From Bradyrhizobium sp. NP1 (GTDB taxonomy: Bacteria; Pseudomonadota; Alphaproteobacteria; Rhizobiales; Xanthobacteraceae), in assembly GCF_030378205.1 (NCBI RefSeq), contig NZ_CP127385.1, positions 496,001 to 560,000 of the forward strand: a stretch of DNA of 64,000 nucleotides, read 5' to 3'. Under the pieces are notes generated by a model, which had not been told where the DNA came from, searched no databases, and saw only the letters and a list, made by a program, of their open reading frames with translations. This document shows positions 48,569 through 56,900 of this stretch, one piece after another. How positions within the stretch are numbered: position 1 is the stretch's first letter; each line of letters starts with the position of its first letter. A program made the translations under genes and the position numbers.

Positions 48569-50062
48569 ATGGAGTTGCAGCACAATCCGGCATTGAGTCT
48601 CGGCGCCGCTGTCGCTGCGCCCAAGGAGCGCGCCGACGAGCGGGTGATCGAGACCACGATCCCCGCGCGGCTCGACAGCCTCGCCTGGAGCGGCTTTCAC
48701 ACCCGCGTGGTGCTGGCGCTCGGCATCACCTGGGTGCTCGACGGGCTGGAAGTGACGCTGGCCGGCGCGCTGTCCGGCGCGCTGAAGCAGAGCCCGATGC
48801 TGCATTTCACCAATTTGGAGCTCGGCGTCGCCAACAGCGCCTATCTCGCCGGCGCCGTGCTCGGCGCGCTCGGCTTCGGCTGGCTCACCGATCGCATCGG
48901 GCGCAAGAAGCTGTTCTTCATCACGCTCGCCGTCTACCTATCCGCGACCGCCGCCACCGCATTGTCCTGGAGCGTCGCGAGCTACGCGCTGTTCCGCTTT
49001 ATCACCGGCGCCGGCATCGGCGGCGAATACACCGCGATCAATTCCACCATCCAGGAGCTGGTGCCCGCACGCTATCGCGGCTGGACCGACCTCCTGATCA
49101 ACGGCAGCTTCTGGATCGGCGCCGCGATCGGCGCCGTAAGCGCCATTGTGCTGCTCGATCCAGCGGTCACCGGCCCCGATGTCGGCTGGCGGCTCGCCTA
49201 TTTCACCGGCGCGGGCCTCGGCCTGATCGTCTTCGTGATGCGGATGTGGATTCCGGAAAGTCCGCGCTGGCTGATGATCCATGGTCATCCCGACGAGGCG
49301 CACGCCATCGTCGCAGACATCGAGCGGTCGGTCATCGGCCACGCCCAGGATCCGCGCACGCGCGACTGGCCCAAGATACGCCTGCGGATGCGCAACCACA
49401 CGCCGCTCTCGGAGGTCGCGCACACGTTGTTCGTGACCTATCGGCAGCGTGCGCTGGTCGGCCTCGTGCTGATGTCGGCGCAGGCGTTTTTCTACAATGC
49501 GATCTTCTTCACCTTTGCGCTGGTGCTCACCGATTTCTACGGCATCGGCACCGACCAGGTCGGCTGGTACATCCTGCCCTTTGCCGCCGGCAATTTCTTA
49601 GGTCCGCTGCTGCTCGGCCGCCTGTTCGACACCATGGGCCGTCGGATCATGATCACCTTCACCTACGGCATCTCCGGCCTGTTGCTCGCGCTGTCGGGAT
49701 ATCTGTTCTCGATCGGCGCGCTGAGCGCGCAGGGCCAGACCGTCGCCTGGATGATAATCTTCTTCTTTGCCTCGCCGGCGGCAAGCTCGGCCTATCTCAC
49801 CGTGAGCGAGAATTTCCCGCTGGAGGTGCGCGCGCTTGCAATTGCGCTGTTCTATGCGATCGGTACCGGAATAGGCGGCGTCGCCGGCCCTGCGCTGTTC
49901 GGCGCGCTGATCGACAGCGGGTCGCGCGCCAGCGTTTTCGCAGGCTACCTGTTCGGGGCGGCGCTGATGATCGCGGCGGCGGCGGTTGCCTGGGCCTACG
50001 CGGTCGCGGCCGAGCGCAAATCACTGGAATCGGTTGCACGGCCGCTCGCCTTTTTGGAGTAG
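48569..50062 (+). CDS. MFS transporter, sugar/metabolite family
   Basis: 497 residues with 12 helices. GFGWLTDRIGRKKLFFITLAVY and IPESPRWLMIHGHPDEAHAIV are sugar-porter-like signatures, and DGLEVTLAGALSGALKQSP marks the first helices. A long N-terminal cytoplasmic segment of about 45 residues is present. The substrate is not identified. It is linked to otsB by 6 bases and shares its EcfG-like promoter, so it could move a compatible solute or sugar during stress. Confidence 0.85.
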   Translation: MELQHNPALSLGAAVAAPKERADERVIETTIPARLDSLAWSGFHTRVVLALGITWVLDGLEVTLAGALSGALKQSPMLHFTNLELGVANSAYLAGAVLGALGFGWLTDRIGRKKLFFITLAVYLSATAATALSWSVASYALFRFITGAGIGGEYTAINSTIQELVPARYRGWTDLLINGSFWIGAAIGAVSAIVLLDPAVTGPDVGWRLAYFTGAGLGLIVFVMRMWIPESPRWLMIHGHPDEAHAIVADIERSVIGHAQDPRTRDWPKIRLRMRNHTPLSEVAHTLFVTYRQRALVGLVLMSAQAFFYNAIFFTFALVLTDFYGIGTDQVGWYILPFAAGNFLGPLLLGRLFDTMGRRIMITFTYGISGLLLALSGYLFSIGALSAQGQTVAWMIIFFFASPAASSAYLTVSENFPLEVRALAIALFYAIGTGIGGVAGPALFGALIDSGSRASVFAGYLFGAALMIAAAAVAWAYAVAAERKSLESVARPLAFLE

Positions 50063-50068
50063 AGTGTC

Positions 50069-50908
50069 ATGACCGAAGAACTCGCCGAGTTGCCCGTGGC
50101 TGACGATCTCATGCCGGAACAGGACGAAGCGCCGGAAGCCGTTCCGGTGCCGCATCTGCTCGTGCCGCATCTCAACACGACGGCGATCCTGCTCGACATC
50201 GACGGCACGCTGCTCGACCTGATGCCGACGCCGCGCGAGGTCTGGGTCCCGCCGGGGCTGACGCAGACGCTGGGCGGCCTGCTGCAGCGGACGTCGGGTG
50301 CGCTGGCGCTGGTGAGCGGCCGTTCGCTAAACGACATCGACCTGATCTTCGCGCCGGAAGAATATCCGGCCGTAGGCGGCCATGGCGCCGAGATGCGCCT
50401 GAACCGCGAGGGCGAGGCGGCTGCCACGCACGCGCCGCCGCTCGACAAGGAGTTGAAGCGCCGCCTGGCCGCGATCGCGAAGCTCAGTCCCGGTATCCTG
50501 CTCGAGGACAAGGGCTACTCGCTGGCGCTGCATTATCGGCTCGCCCCGCATGCGGAGAAGGCGATCTATGAGGCGGTGTCGCTGATCCGGGCCGACCTGC
50601 CGACCGCGCCAATCGAGGTGTTGCCCGGCAAGGCGGTCTGCGAGATCAAGCATTCCGGCTTCACCAAGGCGAGCGGCGTGCGCGAATTGATGACGCATGC
50701 GCCGTTCCGCGGCCGTCGCCCGCTTTTCATCGGCGACGACGTCACCGACGAATCAGTTTTTGCGATCATGCCTGACTTCGACGGCCTCGCATTCTCGGTC
50801 GGCCGTCGCGTCAAGGGCGTGGCGGGGCATTTCGACGAGCCGGAAGACGTGCGGCAGTTCCTTGCGCGCCTGCTTGCGGATGCCAGTGGCCCGACTCCAT
50901 TCGCCTGA
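50069..50908 (+). CDS. otsB: Trehalose-6-phosphate phosphatase
   Basis: 279 residues. HAD motif I, AILLDIDGTLLDLMPTPREV, carries the nucleophilic aspartate; motif III Lys and motif IV are in GDDVTDESVFAIM. It removes phosphate from trehalose-6-phosphate made by otsA. Between them the order is MFS-otsB then otsA, with 276 bases and a second promoter region. It starts with ATG at 50069 immediately after the MFS stop. Confidence 0.93.
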   Translation: MTEELAELPVADDLMPEQDEAPEAVPVPHLLVPHLNTTAILLDIDGTLLDLMPTPREVWVPPGLTQTLGGLLQRTSGALALVSGRSLNDIDLIFAPEEYPAVGGHGAEMRLNREGEAAATHAPPLDKELKRRLAAIAKLSPGILLEDKGYSLALHYRLAPHAEKAIYEAVSLIRADLPTAPIEVLPGKAVCEIKHSGFTKASGVRELMTHAPFRGRRPLFIGDDVTDESVFAIMPDFDGLAFSVGRRVKGVAGHFDEPEDVRQFLARLLADASGPTPFA

Positions 50909-51011
50909 CGAATCGCCGCAACGTCGGCAGCGGATGTCGAATCCACCGCTGGCGCCACCGCGAGGCCATAATCGATTCGGCTTTTTCTTGATTTTTCACG
51001 GCTTCATCGGG

Positions 51012-51031
51012 GCGCGCAAAATTTTGCGCGC
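51012..51031. promoter_or_regulatory. Perfect 20-base palindrome upstream of otsA
   Basis: GCGCGCAAAATTTTGCGCGC is exactly self-complementary, in the otsB-otsA gap. It is about 100 bases before the EcfG-like element, so it may be a protein-binding site or a transcript hairpin at the end of otsB. There is no T-run directly after it. Its role is unknown. Confidence 0.55.
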
Positions 51032-51131
51032 GTTTCGCGTTGTTCCCGCAACGATTTTTGTATTCAGAAGAGAAGTTCGGGTTCCGCTGCGCGCGGCCCG
51101 ATTTTGGTTTCAATTCGCCCGGAGACTTAAA

Positions 51132-51156
51132 GGAACCATATTGATGAATGCCAGTT
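51132..51156 (+). promoter_or_regulatory. Weaker EcfG-like promoter for otsA
   Basis: GGAAC (51132-51136), 16 bases, then AGTT (51153-51156): the last element differs in one base from CGTT. A start a few bases later would leave a leader of about 20 bases to the AGGAGGGG ribosome-binding site (51173-51180) and the GTG at 51185. Less certain than the two upstream sites. Confidence 0.4.
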
Positions 51157-51184
51157 AAACACGACGCCCGTCAGGAGGGGACCT

Positions 51185-52657
51185 GTGAACCTCGTCGTTG
51201 TCTCGAATCGTGTCACACGCGGCAAAGCCAATGAGCCGATGACCGGCGGCTTGGCGGCTGCGCTGCTTCCGGTCGTGGAAAATTCCGGCGCGATCTGGGT
51301 GGGTTCCTCCGGCCGTGTGCGCGAGGGTTCCCAAAAGGAACCGTTCGCCGAGGTCGAGGCGCTGGGCAGCGGCGCGCTCGCGATGCTCGACCTGCCGGCC
51401 GCCCATTATGGCGGCTACTACGAGGGCTTCGCCAATTCGGCGCTGTGGCCGGCGCTGCATTCGCGCAGCGATCTGATTCGCGTCTCGAACGGCGATTATC
51501 TCTCCTATCGCGAGGTCAACGCCTTCATGGCGCGGGCGCTGTTGCGCTTCCGCAAGCCAGATGTCGCGTTCTGGGTGCAGGACTATCACTTCCTTGCGCT
51601 CGGCGCGGAGCTGCGCGAGCTCGGTGTCACCGAGCCGGTCGGCTTCTTCCTGCATACGCCCTGGCCCGCGCAGGCGGTGATCGAAGGCGTGCCGCATCAT
51701 CGCGAGCTGATCGGGGCGATGCTGGCCTATGACCTGATCGGTTTCCAGACCGAGGAAGACTGCCGCAATTTCGTGAGCTATGTCCGCGCTGATCTTGGCC
51801 TCGAGGTTCGCAACGGCGTGGTGATCTCGCACCATGGCCGCACCCGGCTCGACGTGTTCCCGATCGGGATCGACGCGGAGAAATTCGCTGCGGCTGCCGC
51901 GCGGGCGGTATCGCACCCGGACGTGTCACGGCTGCGGCGCAGCCTGAACGGCGAGAAGCTCGCGATCGGCGTCGACCGGCTCGACTATTCCAAGGGCCTC
52001 GTCAACCGCATCGTGGCGTTCGACCGGATGTGGACCGAGCAGCCGCATCTGGCGCGCGCGGTATCGCTGTTGCAGATCGCGACGCCCTCGCGCGGCGGCA
52101 TCGAAGCCTATGGCAATCTGCAGAGCGAGGTCGCCAAGCTCGTCAGCGACGTCAATGGCCGCCATGGCGAGGTGGACTGGACGCCGATCCGCTACCTCAA
52201 CAAGGGCTACAGCCAGGCGGTGCTTGCCGGCCTCTACCGCACCGCGCAGGTCGGCGTGGTGACGCCGCTGCATGACGGCATGAACCTGGTGGCCAAGGAA
52301 TATGTCGCCGCGCAAAACCCGGCCGATCCCGGCGTGCTGGTGTTGTCGAAATTCGCCGGCGCCGCGAACGAGCTCGACACCGCGCTGCTGGTCAATCCGC
52401 ACGACGTCGACGGCATGGCGCGCGCGCTCGCGATGGCGCTGGCGATGCCGTTGACCGAACGGCGGATGCGCTGGGAGGCGATGATGGCGAAGCTGCGCGC
52501 GCACACCATCGATCACTGGCTCGCCGATTTCGTCGCGGCGCTGGAGGGGTGCAAGTCCACGAGGACGATCGCCGATCCGCGGCTGGTGGAATCGCGCGCC
52601 TTCTGGCGTCCGCGCACGGCCAGCGGCGGCAATTCCCCGAAGCGTCAATTGCAATAG
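51185..52657 (+). CDS. otsA: Alpha,alpha-trehalose-phosphate synthase
   Basis: 490 residues, GT20 family. VVVSNRVTRGKANEPMTGGLAAALLPVVE, VWVQDYHFLALGAELRE, FFLHTPWPAQAVIEGVPHHRELIGAMLAYDLIGFQTEED and IGVDRLDYSKGLVNRIVAF show the UDP-glucose and glucose-6-phosphate binding regions. It makes trehalose-6-phosphate for otsB. GTG at 51185 has a strong AGGAGGGG. Trehalose gives desiccation and osmotic tolerance. Confidence 0.95.
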   Translation: MNLVVVSNRVTRGKANEPMTGGLAAALLPVVENSGAIWVGSSGRVREGSQKEPFAEVEALGSGALAMLDLPAAHYGGYYEGFANSALWPALHSRSDLIRVSNGDYLSYREVNAFMARALLRFRKPDVAFWVQDYHFLALGAELRELGVTEPVGFFLHTPWPAQAVIEGVPHHRELIGAMLAYDLIGFQTEEDCRNFVSYVRADLGLEVRNGVVISHHGRTRLDVFPIGIDAEKFAAAAARAVSHPDVSRLRRSLNGEKLAIGVDRLDYSKGLVNRIVAFDRMWTEQPHLARAVSLLQIATPSRGGIEAYGNLQSEVAKLVSDVNGRHGEVDWTPIRYLNKGYSQAVLAGLYRTAQVGVVTPLHDGMNLVAKEYVAAQNPADPGVLVLSKFAGAANELDTALLVNPHDVDGMARALAMALAMPLTERRMRWEAMMAKLRAHTIDHWLADFVAALEGCKSTRTIADPRLVESRAFWRPRTASGGNSPKRQLQ

Positions 52658-52666
52658 GGCACACCG

Positions 52667-52981
52667 TCAAGCCGGGCAGCGCGTCTGCGCGCTCGGGTTT
52701 TCCATGGGCACCATGCCCTTGCCCTGGCCGACGAACACGCCCGGCCCCACCACCACAGACGATTTGTTGCCGATGATGACGCTGGGATGTTGCGAGGCGA
52801 TGCTCGATCGCGTGCCGTCCGCCCAGATGATCGCGTCACCGGCGAAGGCGCCGCGCCGGCCGTCGTCGCAAGTGACGTCGGTGCCCTGACGCGTGCAGTG
52901 CTGGGCCATAGCCGGCGCGGCAAGGCCCGCGACAAGCACCGTGGCCAGGATCGAAACTGCCGTCCGCTGGATGATGACCAT
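52667..52981 (-). CDS. Secreted protein of unknown function
   Basis: 104 residues with a signal peptide (IIQRTAVSILATVLVAGLAAPAMAQ). The mature part has CTRQGTDVTCDDGRRGAFAGDAIIWADGTRSSIASQHPSVIIGNKSSVVVGPGVFVGQGKGMVPMENP, with two cysteines near the N-terminus and a third near the C-terminus. No family recognised. It starts at 52981 (the frame extends to 53035). Convergent with otsA. Confidence 0.7.
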   Translation of the reverse strand: MVIIQRTAVSILATVLVAGLAAPAMAQHCTRQGTDVTCDDGRRGAFAGDAIIWADGTRSSIASQHPSVIIGNKSSVVVGPGVFVGQGKGMVPMENPSAQTRCPA

Positions 52982-53177
52982 GCCGCGCTCCCGCCCTGCC
53001 TCGAGGAATCCTTGAATCGTCGTGTGTCGCGTCACTTTGGTTCAAGCGCCTGATGGTGTCGAGCGGAGCGCCGACGAAGGTAATTCTCGTTAAGAATCAG
53101 TAAGTTGAGGAAATGTCAGGGGCGGTGGTCGCAGTCCCTTGCCAAATGCATTCCGGCCCTTCATGAGAGGGGCCGCC

Positions 53178-53267
53178 GGAGAGATGGCCGAGTGGCTTAA
53201 GGCGCACGCTTGGAAAGCGTGTGTGCGGGAAACCGTACCGTGGGTTCGAATCCCACTCTCTCCGCCA
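53178..53267 (+). tRNA. tRNA-Ser(GGA)
   Basis: Complete cloverleaf of 90 bases including the encoded CCA end. The acceptor pairs GGAGAGA with TCTCTCC; the anticodon stem CACGC/GCGTG encloses loop TTGGAAA with anticodon GGA (53212-53214). A long variable arm (class II) is present, and the T-arm is GTGGGTTCGAATCCCAC. The 3' end lies near the left boundary of the island. Confidence 0.96.
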
Positions 53268-53808
53268 ACCCCATTCCAGCTCCATCGCCGTATAGGGCGC
53301 ATTATCCCTCGAAATCCCGTTGTTTTCGCGCCGGCTTCCACTGCAGGGTGTCCCGGAGAATCGGTCAAAAAGGCTTCAAGCGGGCATGGAGAATGGATTT
53401 TTCTCCACACCCTTTGTACCTCTTTCAAGCGGTATATCGCCGATACTCTAACTCCGGCAATGACTTTGGGCGTCGTCGTTTCGAATCCCTATCCCTCAAC
53501 CAACTCAAAATCCGCCGTCTGCGAGTTCGATACCTGCTTGCGCAGCCATCCACTCCGGCGTTTAGTCTTGACACCCGGAACTGCGGGGCTTCGCGAATTC
53601 GTTTCCGTCTCCGCACTTCCAATTCGCGGGGCCGGGAGCGTGAATTGCCGAAAGTCTCCGACCAATTCCGCGAAAACTCCCGTTTTGGGAGACTTAGGCC
53701 GGAGACTTTGGTTCGATCAGCCACTGCGTGGTGATCGACGCAGTCCGTTCTTGGAATGGTAAGCTTTCCACAAAAGCTTATCAGCCCGATAGTGGAATGA
53801 TGCTAGGT
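53268..53808. other. Gene-free left flank of the island with two tRNA-tail-like remnants
   Basis: No supported coding region; frames here are short and not gene-like. At 53480-53502, TTCGAATCCCTATCCCTCAA plus CCA resembles the 3' end of the nearby tRNA-Ser (about 18 of 23 positions the same). At 53520-53548 another segment contains TTCGATACCTGC and ends CGCAGCCA. These may be scars of integration at tRNA ends. A palindrome AAGCTTTcca-type (53761-53779) precedes the tRNA-Arg fragment. Confidence 0.4.
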
Positions 53809-53870
53809 TGCGACAGCTCGTCAGGCTCCTAACCTGAAGGTCATAGGTTCAAATCCTATGCCCGCAACCA
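53809..53870 (+). pseudogene. Truncated tRNA-Arg(CCT)-like fragment, likely attachment site
   Basis: 62 bases. The anticodon arm TCAGG-CTCCTAA-CCTGA (anticodon CCT at 53828-53830), the variable region AGGTC, the T-arm ATAGG-TTCAAAT-CCTAT and the 3' acceptor end GCCCGCAACCA are intact, but the D-arm is largely missing and the 5' acceptor is reduced to TGCG. It cannot be a working tRNA as it stands. The 3' end of a tRNA next to an integrase-bearing island is the classic form of an attachment site. Confidence 0.75.
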
Positions 53871-53977
53871 ATCCCTTGCCGCGCCCCAATTACCGCTTAA
53901 ATAAAGGCCTCGCGCCGCGAATATTGCTCGCGCGCACAATACCCAATTCAGAAAATGGATTCCCGGGGCGGGATGCC

Positions 53978-56900
53978 TTGACCGACACACTTGAACAAAA
54001 ATCGGCCTCTACCGAACTGACCGGCGGCGCGGGGTTTACATACGAAGACACGGTCGTCGCCTATTACCTCGCGCATCTGCTCCGGAACGAGCGCGCGGCA
54101 GGCCAGTCTGGCATTGTCACCAGCGTCGCTGTTCAGCGGCAAGGCCACGGCCATCCCATGGATGATGTCATCGTTGGTCTCGACCATGCCGGTACGAATA
54201 AATCGCTCGAACTTCAGGTTAAGCGCTCCGTCACCATCAGCGGCGCCGATCAGAAATACAAAGAGATCGTCACGGCGGCTGTGAAGACGCAAGCTGCCGC
54301 TACCTTCATCAAAAACTCGGACGCGAGTGGATTTGTCGTCGAGCATGTCACGGACTCGACCTTCCGCAGCCTTTCACGGCTGATCGCCAGAGCAAAGGCG
54401 AGCCCAGACGCCAAAGACTTCGAACATTATTTCGCGCCGGGCGGCACGGCGGGTGCTGACGACAAGGGACTGCGCGAAGCGTTGTTGCCCCTTACCGGGG
54501 CGGCCAATCTGGAGGAGGAAGTCAACTTCTACCGGAATTTCGCCGCGCTCCATCTGGCTGGGCTGGAAGATGGCGGTGCGCTCCGCCTAGAGATCGTCAA
54601 TCGTCTGCAAGAAATCGTCGCGGATAATGTCGACGGTCAGGACATTCTTCTTTTTGACCGCCTCTGCCGCATCGCGCGCGAAGGCGCGGCGAACGCCGCC
54701 AAATGGACGCGTTCGTCCCTGCTCGCCCAACTGAAGGGCTCGGTGCGGCTGAAAATTACACCGAACTTCAGCGACGACATCAAGCGGCTGAATGCCGCCT
54801 CGCTCGATGCGCTCAACGATGTGTCCGAAACGGTCGATGACGTTCATGTCGCGCGCGACGGTTTGCAAGAGAAAGTCGCGAAGCAGCTGGAGAAGCATCG
54901 CGTTGTTTCCATCGGCGGCCTGCCGGGTTGCGGCAAATCTGCCGTTCTGAAGCACTTCGCAGCCAACGCCGCGAAGTGGGGCCCGATCCTCTTTCTCAAG
55001 AATGACCGGCTACTTGGAACGAGCTGGACGACATTCGCGACAGCGCTCGGTCTGCGCCACGCCAGCGCGTCCGATCTTCTCGCCGAAATCGGTTCTTCAG
55101 GTACGCCCATCCTTTTTATCGATGGCATCGATCGTATCCGGCCAGACCAGCAACACATCATCACCGATCTCATCCGCGCCATGGAGGCCGACCCGAACCT
55201 CCAGCACTGGAAGGTTCTCGCGAGCTCGCGCGATCAAGGTCTCGAAGCCTACCGGAATTGGTTTCCCCGGCAGTTTTACACCGCGAACGGCATGGGCAGC
55301 GTTTCGGTGAAGGGGTTCTCTGAAGAAGAGGCGGAGCGACTAGCTAAATCGAAGCCCAATCTGGGCCGCCTTCTATTCAGTCCCAGCCAAGCCGTGGAGC
55401 AGATCGCGCGCCGTCCGTTTTTTGCGTCCGTGCTTGCCAAAGCCATTGCGCAAGACGCCGAACCGAAGACCGAAGCCGATCTGATCAACGCGTGGTGGCT
55501 GCGCGCCGGACATGACGCCATGGCCGAAACGGTGCCGCAACGCCAGCGCGCGCTCATCGACCTTGCTGAAAAAGGCGTGCGTAATCTCGGCAAGGAGATC
55601 TTGGTCCGCGATCTTAAGCCGGAGACCGTCGCTCAACTGACTGCGTTGGAGGCGGATAACATCATTCGTCTTGAGCGCGCAGGCGCGATGGTTTCATTCA
55701 CGCACGATATCTTCTTTGAGTGGGTTTTCTTCCGGCTGCTCATCGAGCTCGGCGACACATGGCCTTCGGCGCTTTCCGCCGCCGGCGAACCGCCATTGCT
55801 CGGTCGCGTGGTGGGTTTGCTGGCTCAAGACGCGCTCACCGAACCCGGACGTTGGACCGCCGGATTGGCCCAGCTGGAAAGCTCTTCTTTGCGCGCCCAG
55901 TGGAAGCGCGAATGGCTCACGGCGCCGCCCTTCACGAACACATTCGAGAAGGCCATCGACGAGTTCACGCAGCGTGTCGAAGCCGACGACTTCGCTTTGT
56001 GCGAAAAGCTGTTCGTGTGGTTTCAGGCGCAGCACACCGTGCCGAGCCCCATGATCATGCAAGGGGCGATCAAGATTGAAGGCATGGACTCCATTCGCTT
56101 GGCCGATCTACTTGGATGGCCTTCTGACGGTGAAGCATGGGGACGCCTTATTGACTGGATCATCGCGCGTCATGACAGGCTCCCACCGCGTCTTTTCCCG
56201 CAAGCGCTCGAGGTTTTAGGGGTTTGGCAGAACGCGCTATCGGACATTAAGAACAAACGCTCGAAGGGCATTCTGGCGACGTGCAGTTCGTGGCTCGTCG
56301 ATCTCGAAGCGGAAATCTACGCCGAAGGCTATGCGCGCCCGCGCAGCAAATGGGACGTCCTCGGCCACGAAGCGCAGAAGAGTCTCGCGACCGGGTTGCG
56401 TAACATGCTTCTCCGATCCGCCCGAAGCTATCCCGAGTTCGCGGTCGCTCTTTTTGAACGCGCCGCCAACAATGAGCACATGCTGCGGCCCGCATTTGAC
56501 GATCTGATGGGCTTTACGCCGGTCATGGCGGAAGTTGCGCCGGAGGCGGTTGAAAAGGTCGCTGAAGCCAAGCTCGTGCAAGAATTGCCGCAGGACGAGT
56601 ATGACCGGCTCCGCCGCGAAGAAGCTGAACAAGCAAAGTGGCGCGAAGAGATCAGGGCAATTCCGGAGGAGAAGCGCACGCGCCATCAACAGATGGCGTT
56701 GTCGTCGGTCCACTTTCCGACGAGCATGTCCGACTTCCGATTGGATGACGTCGGCCTCGACGCCCACAATCATTATTTCCACCCTTCATCGGCGCTGCAC
56801 GAACCGTTCGCCAGCCTGCTCGCGAAGAGCCCCGCCGTTGGCCTTCGCTTCATCAAGAAACTTACGAACCACGCGACCGCCGGCTGGCGTCAAGTCCATA

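Noticed and set aside
53139-53762. Rightward frame of 207 codons over tRNA-Ser
   Set aside because: It runs through a tRNA gene and shows no protein-like features.
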